37,563 nt of DNA from Mycobacteriales bacterium (GTDB lineage Bacteria > Actinomycetota > Actinomycetes > BP-191), in NCBI GenBank assembly GCA_035714365.1, contig DASTMB010000005.1, positions 1-37,563 on the forward strand. The letters run 5' to 3'. How positions within the stretch are numbered: the stretch's first letter is position 1; every line of letters begins with the position of its first letter. The notes under the pieces are model-generated. The model did no database searches, was not told where the DNA came from, and worked only from the letters and a program-made list of their open reading frames with translations. The position numbers were made by a program, and so were the translations under genes. Below, in pieces: positions 15,524 to 23,120 of the stretch.

Positions 15524-15918
15524 GGTCCCTCCCCGAGATCACCGGAACGGTACGCCGCCGCGCCGCCGCCGCCCGCGCGCCACGCCCGGCGCAGCGGGGC
15601 AGGGCGGGCATCCGGGACACGGTGGCGCGATCACGACATTGACCGCGCTGTGTAGCGGCTGCTTCACTTACCGCGAGGTCGTGTCGATAGAGGCCTCGTA
15701 GCAAGGCGGTGGGGGGATCACCGCGACGTCAGGCGCTCCGGCTCGTTGTCTAGGCCGGGGCGTACGTGGCGTGTGCCATGGCCTTTGACAACTCCAGACT
15801 GTGGGACCGGGACCGGCAGTTCCCCGCGTGCTCGTCTCTCTTCTCTAGCGGAGCGGATTTCGGCACGGACGAATAGCGACGTCCGTGACTAAATTCGTGA
15901 AAGGGGTTGATACCCCAA
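15524..15918. other. 395-bp region without a recognised gene, probable long leader
   Basis: No convincing coding frame lies here. Structured segments include a 6-bp hairpin (15706-15711 with 15719-15724, loop of seven mostly G) and a 7-bp hairpin (CACGGAC 15864-15870 with GTCCGTG 15881-15887). A TTGACA at 15785-15790 has no matching -10. The region is less GC-rich near its right end than the flanking genes. It could hold the promoter and leader of the signalling genes at 15919 and 16055; no known riboswitch family was recognised. Confidence 0.4.
15903..15916 (+). promoter_or_regulatory. Small hairpin covering a possible ribosome binding site
   Basis: GGGGT (15903-15907) pairs with ACCCC (15912-15916) around loop TGAT, ending 2 nt before ATG 15919. 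The only purine-rich Shine-Dalgarno candidate (AAGGGG) is inside the stem, so pairing would hide it. Confidence 0.4.
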
Positions 15919-15996
15919 ATGAAGAAGATCGCGGCTGTCATCGGTGGTCTCGTGGCGCTGTTCGTCGCCGGCGGTGCCGGCGCGGGCTGGCACTAA
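15919..15996 (+). CDS. 25-residue hydrophobic peptide
   Basis: A short frame begins with ATG 15919 and ends with TAA 15994-15996. The peptide starts MKKIAAVIGGLVALFVAGG and ends GAGAGWH: two lysines, one membrane-spanning stretch and a Gly-rich tail. It could be a small membrane protein or a leader peptide. It stands 58 nt upstream of the HD-GYP gene in the same direction, with a Shine-Dalgarno sequence in a small hairpin. Supporting signs are the consistent Lys-Lys start, the hydrophobic core and the separate stop; there is no homology evidence I can give. Confidence 0.45.
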   Translation: MKKIAAVIGGLVALFVAGGAGAGWH

Positions 15997-16054
15997 ACCG
16001 TCTTGGACCTGCCGGTCCCCGTCCCCCAGTCTGGAATCCCCCGAGCGGAGACCG

Positions 16055-17449
16055 ATGCGGGAGCTTCCCCCTCGCGCGCGCGTGTACGTGGTAGCGGTGG
16101 CGCTCGTCGCCGCCGTCTGCGTCGGCGTCGCCGCGGCCGGGTTCCGGGGGTCGGTCGGCAACCTGCTCGCGTTCGCGCTGCTCTACGGCGCCGCCACCCG
16201 CTTCGCCACGCTCACCTCGCGCAAGATGACGATGTCCGTCGGCTTCATCGTCGCGCTCGCGTCGATCGCCGTCATCGGCCCCCACGGGGCCGCGCTGGTG
16301 GGGCTCGCCGGCGCGCTCAACCCGATCGACGGCACGACGCGGTTCGCCAAGCGACTGTTCAACGGCGCGCAGTTCGCGCTCGCGGCGTTCGCCGCCGGGC
16401 TGGCGTTCGCGTTCGTCCTCGGCCGCGACCCGGTCCACCTCGTCCTCAGCCACGCCTCGCTCGGCCGGGTGCTGCTCGCCGCGGTCGCCGCCGGCCTCGT
16501 CCACTACCTCGTCAACGTCTCGCTGGTCGCCGGCGTCATCTCGCTGTCGACGGGCCTGTCGCTCGGGCGGGTCTGGGCCGGCAACGTCTCGCCGATCGTC
16601 GCGACGTACCTCGGCTACGGCCTGCTCGGCCTGCTCATGGCCGAGCTCTACGAGGAGATCGGCATCCTCGCCGCCGTCCTCTTCCTGGCGCCGCTGCTCG
16701 TCGCGCGGGCGGCGTTCGCGAACTACGCCCAGCTCCGCGCCACCTACGACTCCACCGTGCGCGCGCTCGTGCAGGCCGTGGAGACGAAGGACTACTACAC
16801 GCGCGGCCACTCCGAACGCGTCTCCCGCGTGACCGAGATGATCGCCCGCGAGTGGGGCATGCGGGAGGACCGGGTCCAGGTCATCCGCATCGCCGGCATG
16901 CTGCACGACGTCGGCAAGCTCGGCGTCCCCACGAAGATCCTGCAGAAGCAGGGCAAGCTGAACCAGCTCGAGTTCGAGGCGATCAAGCTCCACCCGCTGC
17001 GCGGCTACGAGATGCTCTGCGAGATCGACTTCCTCAACGAGGCGCTGACCGGCGTCTACCACCACCACGAACGCCTCGACGGCCGCGGCTACCCGATGGG
17101 CCTCCAGGACGAGGAGATCCCCGAGTTCGCGCGGATCATCATGGTGGCCGACGCGTTCGACTCGATGACGTCGACGCGATCGTACCGGCTGGCGAAGTCG
17201 GTCGACGAGGCCGTCGCCGAGCTGCGGCGTTGCGAGCAGGTGCAGTTCGACCCGAAGGTCGTCGACTGCCTCGTCGCCGCCGTCGCCAAGCACGGGTGGC
17301 AGCCGCACGCCGAGCCGTTCCACGGCGAGAAGGTGACCAAGGAGGGCGAGCGCATCGACTCGCCCGTCCCCGTCGTCTCCACGAAGCAGGGGCTGGTCGC
17401 GGTCACGCCGCCCGAGCCGGAGGAGGCGCGCCGTGCCGAAGGCCGGTAA
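16055..17449 (+). CDS. Membrane HD-GYP domain protein, candidate c-di-GMP phosphodiesterase
   Basis: This is a 464-residue protein starting at ATG 16055 behind GCGGAG. The first 215 residues hold about six membrane spans forming an integral sensor-like module (VVAVALVAAVCVGVAAAG, then LLAFALLYGAA and more). The cytoplasmic HD-GYP domain follows: YYTRGHSERVSRV, LHDVGKLG with the HD pair at 284-285, IKLHPLRGYEML, YHHHERLDGRGYP with GYP near 345-347, and ADAFDSMTS. All metal-ligand motifs are present. Known role: hydrolysis of c-di-GMP or related cyclic dinucleotides. The next gene, a paralogue without a GYP motif, overlaps it by 17 bp. Confidence 0.9.
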   Translation: MRELPPRARVYVVAVALVAAVCVGVAAAGFRGSVGNLLAFALLYGAATRFATLTSRKMTMSVGFIVALASIAVIGPHGAALVGLAGALNPIDGTTRFAKRLFNGAQFALAAFAAGLAFAFVLGRDPVHLVLSHASLGRVLLAAVAAGLVHYLVNVSLVAGVISLSTGLSLGRVWAGNVSPIVATYLGYGLLGLLMAELYEEIGILAAVLFLAPLLVARAAFANYAQLRATYDSTVRALVQAVETKDYYTRGHSERVSRVTEMIAREWGMREDRVQVIRIAGMLHDVGKLGVPTKILQKQGKLNQLEFEAIKLHPLRGYEMLCEIDFLNEALTGVYHHHERLDGRGYPMGLQDEEIPEFARIIMVADAFDSMTSTRSYRLAKSVDEAVAELRRCEQVQFDPKVVDCLVAAVAKHGWQPHAEPFHGEKVTKEGERIDSPVPVVSTKQGLVAVTPPEPEEARRAEGR

Positions 17450-18719
17450 CGGCGCCGCCGCCCGGCGCGCGGTCCTCACCGCCGGCTTCGGGATCGGCGC
17501 GCTCGGGCTGGCGCTCGCGCTGCGCGACGGGGTGCCGCAGCTCCGGGTCGCGGTGTCGTTCGCGGTGCTCGTGCTCGCCGGCGAGCTGCTGCGCGTCAAC
17601 CTCCCCGGCGACCGCGACTCGTCGCCCATCGGCGGCGCCGCCGCGCTCGCGTACTCGCTGCTCGTCGTCCTCCAGAACGGCGTCCCCGCCGCGCACGGCG
17701 TCGCCGCCGTCGTCGCGGTGGTGTTCGTCGCCAGCATCGCGTCGGCGCTGATCCACGAGGCGTTGCAGCGCGACGCGCGCACCACCGACCTGGCCCGGCG
17801 CATCCTCGCCACGGCCGCGGCAGCGGCGGCGTTCCGGCTGGTGCTGGCCGGCTCGCCGCTCGCGCGCGTCGTCGTCGGGCGGCAGAAGGACCAGCCGCTG
17901 CTCGCCATGGCGGTCGCCGCGCTCGCCGCCATCGCCGTCGACCTGATGCTCTCCGCCGTCGTGGACGCGACGCGGAAGCGGGCGCCGTTCGCGCCGATCC
18001 TGCGCAACGAGACCACCGCCCAGGCGCCGCTCGCCCTCGCCACCGCCGCGACCGGCATCCTCATGGCGCTGTCCGTGCGGGTGATGGGGCTGTGGGCGCT
18101 GCTCGTGTTCTGCGTGCCGCTGCTCGTGACGCAGTTCTCGTTCCGGCGGTTCGCGTCGATCGCGACGACGTACCGGCAGACCATCCGCGCGCTGTCCCGC
18201 GTCACCGAGGTCGGCGGCTACGTCGAGCCCGGCCACGCCCGGCGCGTCATGTCGCTGTCGGTCGCCGTCGGCCGCGAGTTCGGCATGAACGACGCCGAGC
18301 TGCTCGACCTCGAGTACGCCGCCCTGATGCACGACATCGGCCAGCTCTCCCTCGCCGACCCGATCCCGCGCGGCTCCACGCTCACCGTCGCGCCGTCCGA
18401 ACGCCGCCGCATCGCCGAGCTCGGCGCCGAGGTGATCCGCACCACCGGCACCCTCGACCGGGTCGCGCACATCGTGGAGGCGCAGGCGTCGCCGTACCGG
18501 AAGATGCGCGAGAACGCCGACGTCGACGTGCCGCTCGCCGCGCGCGTCGTCAAGGCGTGCAGCGCGTACGACGACCTGGTCTCGGCGTCGCGCGAGTCGC
18601 GCGGCACCCGCGCCTCGTGGGACGCGCTGGAACGCCTCCGCATGGGGATGGCGTTCGAGTACGACCCGCGCGTGGTCGAGGCGCTGACCCGCGTCCTCGA
18701 CAAGGCCGGCGACCTCTAG
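17433..18719 (+). CDS. Membrane HD-domain protein, degenerate HD-GYP paralogue
   Basis: This is a 428-residue protein. GTG 17433 overlaps the HD-GYP gene by 17 bp. It has the same architecture as its neighbour: about 230 residues of membrane spans, then a cytoplasmic HD domain with a similar entry (TYRQTIRALSRVTEV). It keeps PGHARRVMSLSVAVGREFGM and LMHDIGQLSLADP (HD at 300-301). The region that should hold HHE-x-x-x-G-x-GYP reads AHIVEAQASPYRKMRENADV, so GYP is lost. ACSAYDDLVSA replaces ADAFDSMTS. It is therefore unlikely to be a standard HD-GYP phosphodiesterase. It could regulate or dimerise with the partner. Confidence 0.82.
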   Translation: MPKAGNGAAARRAVLTAGFGIGALGLALALRDGVPQLRVAVSFAVLVLAGELLRVNLPGDRDSSPIGGAAALAYSLLVVLQNGVPAAHGVAAVVAVVFVASIASALIHEALQRDARTTDLARRILATAAAAAAFRLVLAGSPLARVVVGRQKDQPLLAMAVAALAAIAVDLMLSAVVDATRKRAPFAPILRNETTAQAPLALATAATGILMALSVRVMGLWALLVFCVPLLVTQFSFRRFASIATTYRQTIRALSRVTEVGGYVEPGHARRVMSLSVAVGREFGMNDAELLDLEYAALMHDIGQLSLADPIPRGSTLTVAPSERRRIAELGAEVIRTTGTLDRVAHIVEAQASPYRKMRENADVDVPLAARVVKACSAYDDLVSASRESRGTRASWDALERLRMGMAFEYDPRVVEALTRVLDKAGDL

Positions 18720-18740
18720 GCGCCGTTGGCGGATGCCCGG

Positions 18741-18755
18741 CGCTTCCGGGAAGCG
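18741..18755. repeat. GCTTCCGGGAAGC palindromic element, copy 1
   Basis: CGCTTCCGGGAAGCG can fold as CGCTTC-cgg-GAAGCG. It lies in the convergent gap after the HD-domain gene, 40 bp from copy 2. A third copy is at 31479. Confidence 0.65.
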
Positions 18756-18781
18756 TTTCCGACGGTTCTCCCGCACGGCCT

Positions 18782-18795
18782 GCTTCCGGGAAGCG
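18782..18795. repeat. GCTTCCGGGAAGC palindromic element, copy 2
   Basis: GCTTCCGGGAAGCG lies 5 nt beyond the stop of the minus-strand GT2 gene. With copy 1 it probably forms a bidirectional terminator. Confidence 0.65.
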
Positions 18796-18800
18796 TCTCG

Positions 18801-19448
18801 TCAACGCCGCAGCGCGCGGCGGACGTCGCGGTACTGGCGCGCGCGGTGGAGCTGGTCGCGCCAGCCGGTGCCGGTGACCCGGTGCGCCATCGTCGTCGGC
18901 ACCTCCACGACGCGGAAGCCGTGCAGCAGCAGGTCGATCGTCATCGCCGTCTCCACGCCGAAGCCGTCCGCCAGCGGCAGCACCGCCCGGAACGCCCGCC
19001 GCGACAGCGCGCGCTGCCCCGACAGCGGCTGCGTGGGCGCCCAGCCGGTGGCGCGTTCGATGCCGTCGCGGGCCAGCCGCACGACGAAGCCGTGCCCGCC
19101 CGCAGCGCCGACGGGCGGCAGCGTGCCGATCGCCGCGTCGGCCTCGCCGGCCTCGACCACGCGCGCGAGCTTCGCGCCCTCGGCGGCGGTCGCGCCGAGG
19201 TCGGCGTCGAGGAACACCAGCAGCTCCGCCTCCGGCACCGCCGCCGCGCCGCTCTCCATCGCCGCCGCCTTGCCGCGGTTGCGCGGGTGGCGGACGACGC
19301 GCGCGCCTGCGCGTTCGGCGACGGCGGCGGTGTCGTCGGACGACCCGTCGTCCACGACCACCACGACGCCGATCGGCAGCGCCGCCGCGACCGTCGCCGC
19401 GATCCGTGCGGCCTCGTCCTTCGCCGGGATCACGACCGCGGTCACCAC
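18801..19448 (-). CDS. Glycosyltransferase family 2 (GT-A fold)
   Basis: This is a 215-residue protein; GTG 19448 gives VVTAVVIPAKDEAARI, the usual start of a GT2 enzyme. VVVVDDGSSDDTAAVAERAG holds the first nucleotide-binding Asp residues, RNRGKAAAMESG follows, and FLDADLG is the D-x-D metal motif. QPLSGQRALSRRAF is the acceptor-side loop, as in glucosyl-3-phosphoglycerate synthase and dolichyl-phosphate sugar synthase relatives. No membrane segment is seen. The start overlaps the stop of the upstream membrane protein gene, so the donor or acceptor of this enzyme may be handled with that protein. Substrate unknown. Confidence 0.88.
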   Translation of the reverse strand: MVTAVVIPAKDEAARIAATVAAALPIGVVVVVDDGSSDDTAAVAERAGARVVRHPRNRGKAAAMESGAAAVPEAELLVFLDADLGATAAEGAKLARVVEAGEADAAIGTLPPVGAAGGHGFVVRLARDGIERATGWAPTQPLSGQRALSRRAFRAVLPLADGFGVETAMTIDLLLHGFRVVEVPTTMAHRVTGTGWRDQLHRARQYRDVRRALRR

Positions 19449-21142
19449 GGCACGCCCTCCCGCCGCACCGCGTACGCGACGAGCAGCGGCACCGCCACCG
19501 CCATGCCGACGCCCGCGACCATCGCGCCGGAGTCGTTGAGCAGCGACCCGACCAGCCACAACGCCGCCAGCGCGCGGGCGGTGGGCAGCACCGTCTCGTC
19601 GCCGCGCAGCCGCCGCAGCACCGCCACCGCGGCCCACAACGACCCCACCACGAGCAGCGGGTACCAGGTGCCGGTGACCGAGTGCAGCGCCGCGCCGGCC
19701 TTGCGCGCCAGCGTGTTGCCGGCGCCGCCGTGCAGCACCTCGCCGACGAACCGCCCGAGGTGCGTGCGGTCGGCGGCGGGCCGCGCGTAGTCGGCCGCCG
19801 CGACCGCCACCGACACGGCGAGCCCGGCCGCCGTCGCCGCCAGCACGAACGCCCTTCGCGCCCGCGTCGCCACGCCCGCCGCGAGCGCCGCCAGCAGCGC
19901 CGCCGCGCCGCCGAAGTCCTTGCCGGGCAGCGCGTCCACGGCCGTCACCGGCAGCAGCAGCGCCGGCCAGGCGAGCCGGCCGTACCGGCGCGCGAGCCAC
20001 CCCGCGACGACCACCGCGCAGGTGGCGAGGACGGCGAAGCCGGTGTTGCCGAGCCCCGAGTAGCGGCCGCCGTTGAGGGCGGAGTAGGAGGCGAGGCCGT
20101 AGCGTTCCAGCCGCGCGCCGGTGAGCAGGTCGGCGAGCAGCACCGCGCCGCAGGCGGCCGCGACGCCGACCTCCGTCCGGCCCACGATCGCCAGCAACGC
20201 CGCCGCCGCCGCGACGCCGAGCCCGCACGCCAGCCACGGCACGCCCGCCCGCCACCACGGCACCAGCGACACGAGGAACCCGGCCGCCGGGTACGCCGCC
20301 AGCAGCAGCGCCACCGGCCGCAACGGCCGCCCGAGCGAGCGGCGCAGCCCCAGGACGATGTAGAGCAGCAACGGCAGCGCGATCAGCCCGGTCAGGTACA
20401 CGCCCGCGTAGCGGCGGTGCAGGTGCCCGGCGCGGTCGAGGTCGAGCAGCCGCCGGTACGAGCCCGGCGCGATCGCGAGGTCGCCGGTGACGACGTACCG
20501 GTGCAGGTCCGGGATGGTGAGCAGGCCGTCGGTGCCGGTGTCGCCGCCGCGCAGCAGGCCGTGCCCGCCGAGCAGCGCGACGGCGCCGTAGTGGCCGCCC
20601 GGCGGCGGCCAGCCCACGACGAGCACCGGGTGGTCGTCGGCGAACCGCACCGCCGCCGCCGCCTCGGCCGGCGACCCGACCTCGCGCACCACGACGCCGC
20701 AGGGGCCGGGTGGCACCGTCCCGTCCGGCAGCGTCGCCGCGACCCGCGCCAGCGGCCCGTACGCCATGACGCAGCGGCGCGTCGCCGCCAGCGAGGCGGC
20801 GAGCGCGCCGGGGCGGGCGCCGTAGTGGCGGGAAGCGTTGGCGCGCAGCATCTCCGGCCAGTCGACCGCGCCGCAGGAGGTGCCCGGCAGCGCCGCTCGC
20901 GCGCCCGCCGAGAACGTCAGCCAGAAGTCGGTCGCGCAGTACGTCCGCCGCCCGGTCGCCGGCACCAGCGCGCCGACCGCCGACGCGTCGACCAGCGCGG
21001 CCAGCTCCGGCGGCGGCGGCGCCTGCCAGGAGAAGCCGGGCGTGACGACGACGAGCAGCCGGTCCGGCGGGGCCGCGGTCGCGTGCGCGGACGGGAACGG
21101 CAGCGCCGCCGCGAGCGCCGCCAGCGCGAGGAACGCCCTCAT
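19442..21142 (-). CDS. Multi-span membrane protein with large extracytoplasmic domain
   Basis: This is a 566-residue protein with ATG 21142 overlapping the DUF5317 stop (ATGA). A signal-like N-terminus (MRAFLALAALAAALPFPSAHA) leads to an ectodomain of about 230 residues beginning DRLLVVVTPGFSW and containing GRRTYCATDFWLTFSAG and LLGGHGLLRGGDTGTDGLLTIPDL. This strand-loop pattern resembles alkaline-phosphatase-like folds, but the metal ligands are not complete enough to claim activity. From about residue 260 come roughly ten membrane spans, with a conserved-looking LNGGRYSGLGNTGFAV loop. Placement between a GT2 gene and DUF5317 suggests a role in envelope or polysaccharide handling, which is inference. 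Confidence 0.7.
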   Translation of the reverse strand: MRAFLALAALAAALPFPSAHATAAPPDRLLVVVTPGFSWQAPPPPELAALVDASAVGALVPATGRRTYCATDFWLTFSAGARAALPGTSCGAVDWPEMLRANASRHYGARPGALAASLAATRRCVMAYGPLARVAATLPDGTVPPGPCGVVVREVGSPAEAAAAVRFADDHPVLVVGWPPPGGHYGAVALLGGHGLLRGGDTGTDGLLTIPDLHRYVVTGDLAIAPGSYRRLLDLDRAGHLHRRYAGVYLTGLIALPLLLYIVLGLRRSLGRPLRPVALLLAAYPAAGFLVSLVPWWRAGVPWLACGLGVAAAAALLAIVGRTEVGVAAACGAVLLADLLTGARLERYGLASYSALNGGRYSGLGNTGFAVLATCAVVVAGWLARRYGRLAWPALLLPVTAVDALPGKDFGGAAALLAALAAGVATRARRAFVLAATAAGLAVSVAVAAADYARPAADRTHLGRFVGEVLHGGAGNTLARKAGAALHSVTGTWYPLLVVGSLWAAVAVLRRLRGDETVLPTARALAALWLVGSLLNDSGAMVAGVGMAVAVPLLVAYAVRREGVPW

Positions 21143-21723
21143 CGGCGGGCGTGCGCCGGCGCGTGCGGGCGGCGGACGCGCAGCATCGCGTTGACGACGA
21201 GCACCCCGATGCCGGCGGCGAGGACGACGTCGCCGGCGCTGACGACGTTGGAGCCGCGCGACAGCGGCCCGGGCAGCGGCACCGGGATCACGTCGGCGAG
21301 CGCGGGCAGCAGCGTGTCGCCGTCGACCAGCTCGTGCTTCGCGTCGGCGTGCCGGTACAGCCCGACCGTGCTGATGCCCACCCGGTCGGCGGCCTCCTGC
21401 GCGACGGGCATGGCGCCGTTGGCGGTCACCACGAGCGCGTTGAGCAGGAACCCGAGCGCGACGAGCGGCATCCCCGGCAGCCCCCGGTTGCGCGCGACGA
21501 ACACCGTCACCAGCACCGCGCCCGAGATCATGCCGAGGACGTAGAGGACGCTCGCGAACGGCAGCCCGATCGTCGCCGCGAACGCGCCGAGCGCCTGCGC
21601 CGCCACCGCCACGAAGACCAGCGGCCAGGCGGCGAGGTGGAGCTGCGACAGGTTGTGCATGGTGCCGCCGCGGGCGACGCCGACGAGGCAGGCCACGACG
21701 ATGACCAGGAGGATGACCGTCAA
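21139..21723 (-). CDS. DUF5317 family membrane protein
   Basis: This is a 194-residue protein. The TTG start at 21723 follows GAGGAGGG, a strong Shine-Dalgarno sequence, and gives MTVILLVIVVACLVGVARGG. Four or five membrane spans are visible. The LGFLLNALVVTANGAMPV block and the DVIPVPLP ... NVVSAGDVVLAAGIG region match the DUF5317 family. Its function is not known. The gene is the first of three overlapping minus-strand genes (DUF5317, membrane protein, GT2) and is divergent from the biotin carboxylase with 56 bp between starts. Confidence 0.8.
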   Translation of the reverse strand: MTVILLVIVVACLVGVARGGTMHNLSQLHLAAWPLVFVAVAAQALGAFAATIGLPFASVLYVLGMISGAVLVTVFVARNRGLPGMPLVALGFLLNALVVTANGAMPVAQEAADRVGISTVGLYRHADAKHELVDGDTLLPALADVIPVPLPGPLSRGSNVVSAGDVVLAAGIGVLVVNAMLRVRRPHAPAHARR

Positions 21724-21766
21724 CGGCCCTCCTCGTGGGGTCGGCGGCGGCGCGGCGGGTCGTGTG

Positions 21767-21772
21767 TAGTGT
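21767..21772 (+). promoter_or_regulatory. -10 element fixing the leaderless biotin carboxylase start
   Basis: TAGTGT is followed by 7 nt and GTG 21780. The alternative GTG at 21771 overlaps this hexamer, which argues against it as start. Confidence 0.55.
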
Positions 21773-21779
21773 GCCCGAC

Positions 21780-23120
21780 GTGTTCGAGACGATCCTGGTA
21801 GCCAACCGTGGCGAGATCGCGCGTCGCGTGATCCGCAGCGCGCAGGCGCTCGGCGTGAAGGCCGTCGCCGTGCACTCCGAGGCCGACGCCAAGGCGGCCC
21901 ACGTCCGCGACGCCGACGAGGCGGTGCTGCTCGGACCCGCGCCCGCGGCCGAGTCGTACCTCGACGGCGTCAAGGTGATCGAGGCCGCCCGGCAGACCGG
22001 AGCGCAGGCCGTCCACCCCGGCTACGGCTTCCTCGCCGAGAACGCCGCTTTCGCGCGGCAGGTGGTCGAGGCCGGCCTGGTGTGGATCGGCCCGTCGCCC
22101 GACGCGATCGACGCGATGGGCGACAAGATCAACGCCCGCAACCTGATGGAGGCGGCCGGCGTCCCCGTCGCCGGCGGCACCCGCGAGCCGGTCGACGACG
22201 TCGAGGAGGCCGTGGCCCGCGCCGCCGAGATCGGGTACCCGATCATGGTCAAGGCGTCGGCCGGCGGCGGCGGCATCGGCATGGGCCTGGCGGAGGACGA
22301 GGCGGCGCTGCGCAAGGCGTTCGAGACCGCGCGGACCCGCGCGGAGCGGTTCTTCGGGTCGCCCGCGATCCTGCTGGAGCGCTACCTCGCCCGCGCCCGC
22401 CACGTCGAGGTGCAGATCCTCGGCCTCAACGACGGCCGCGTCGTCGCCCTTGGCGAGCGCGACTGCTCCGTCCAGCGCCGGCACCAGAAGGTCGCCGAGG
22501 AGACACCGTCGCCGGGCGTCACGCCCGAGCTGCGCGCGCGGATGCTGGCCGGCGCCGTGCGCGCCGGCGAGGCGATCGGCTACCGCAACGCCGGCACCGT
22601 CGAGTGCCTCGTCAGCGGCGACGAGTTCGTGTTCCTCGAGATGAACACCCGGCTCCAGGTCGAGCACCCGATCACCGAGCTGGTCACCGGCGTGGACATC
22701 GTCGCCGAGCAGCTCCGGATCGCCGCCGGCGAGGAGCCCGGCTTCGACCCCGACGCTGTCACTCCGAACGGCCACGCGATCGAGCTGCGCGTCTACGCCG
22801 AGGACCCCGTCCGCTTCCTCCCCGGCCCCGGCGAGATCGCCGTCTGGGACGAGCCGTCCGGCGACGGCATCCGCGTCGACGGCGGCTACGCCGCGGGCGA
22901 CACCGTGACGCCGTACTACGACCCGCTCATGGCCAAGCTCTGCGCCTGGGGGCCAACCCGCGACGAGGCGCTGGCGCGGGCGCGCGCGGCGGTCGCGGCG
23001 TTCCGCATCGAGGGGCCGAAGAACAACCTGCCGTTCCACGCCGAGCTGCTGGACAACCCGGAGTTCGTCTCCGGCGACTACGACACCGGCCTGATCGACC
23101 GGATGCGGGCGAAGAAGTGA
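21780..23120 (+). CDS. Biotin carboxylase subunit of acyl-CoA carboxylase (AccC-like)
   Basis: This is a 446-residue ATP-grasp enzyme. GTG 21780 gives VFETILVANRGEIARRVIRSA, the family start. The N-terminal Rossmann-like domain includes VHPGYGFLAENAAFA. The ATP-grasp part holds MVKASAGGGGIGM (glycine-rich ATP loop), EVQILGLNDG, GERDCSVQRRHQKVAEE, VFLEMNTRLQVEHPITE and RVYAEDP. This is the short, stand-alone form without a fused biotin domain. Known role: carboxylation of the biotin on a carrier protein with ATP and bicarbonate. The small carrier at 24773 is the obvious partner, two genes downstream. The carboxyltransferase subunit is not in the window. It overlaps the next gene by 4 bp. Confidence 0.93.
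   Translation: MFETILVANRGEIARRVIRSAQALGVKAVAVHSEADAKAAHVRDADEAVLLGPAPAAESYLDGVKVIEAARQTGAQAVHPGYGFLAENAAFARQVVEAGLVWIGPSPDAIDAMGDKINARNLMEAAGVPVAGGTREPVDDVEEAVARAAEIGYPIMVKASAGGGGIGMGLAEDEAALRKAFETARTRAERFFGSPAILLERYLARARHVEVQILGLNDGRVVALGERDCSVQRRHQKVAEETPSPGVTPELRARMLAGAVRAGEAIGYRNAGTVECLVSGDEFVFLEMNTRLQVEHPITELVTGVDIVAEQLRIAAGEEPGFDPDAVTPNGHAIELRVYAEDPVRFLPGPGEIAVWDEPSGDGIRVDGGYAAGDTVTPYYDPLMAKLCAWGPTRDEALARARAAVAAFRIEGPKNNLPFHAELLDNPEFVSGDYDTGLIDRMRAKK

Noticed and set aside
15785-15790. TTGACA as a -35 in the leader region
   Set aside because: No acceptable -10 occurs at 16-19 nt spacing.
15524-15918. Known riboswitch (c-di-GMP GEMM or c-di-AMP ydaO type) upstream of the HD-GYP gene
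   Set aside because: The conserved core sequences of these classes were not found by eye; only generic hairpins are present.
15938-18776. Long minus-strand open frames opposite the two HD-domain genes
   Set aside because: Translations are rich in Arg, Asp, Glu and His repeats typical of the antisense of high-GC genes; no motifs.
21735-21779. Earlier starts for biotin carboxylase
   Set aside because: They precede or overlap the -10 TAGTGT, and the family begins at the FETILVANRGE block.
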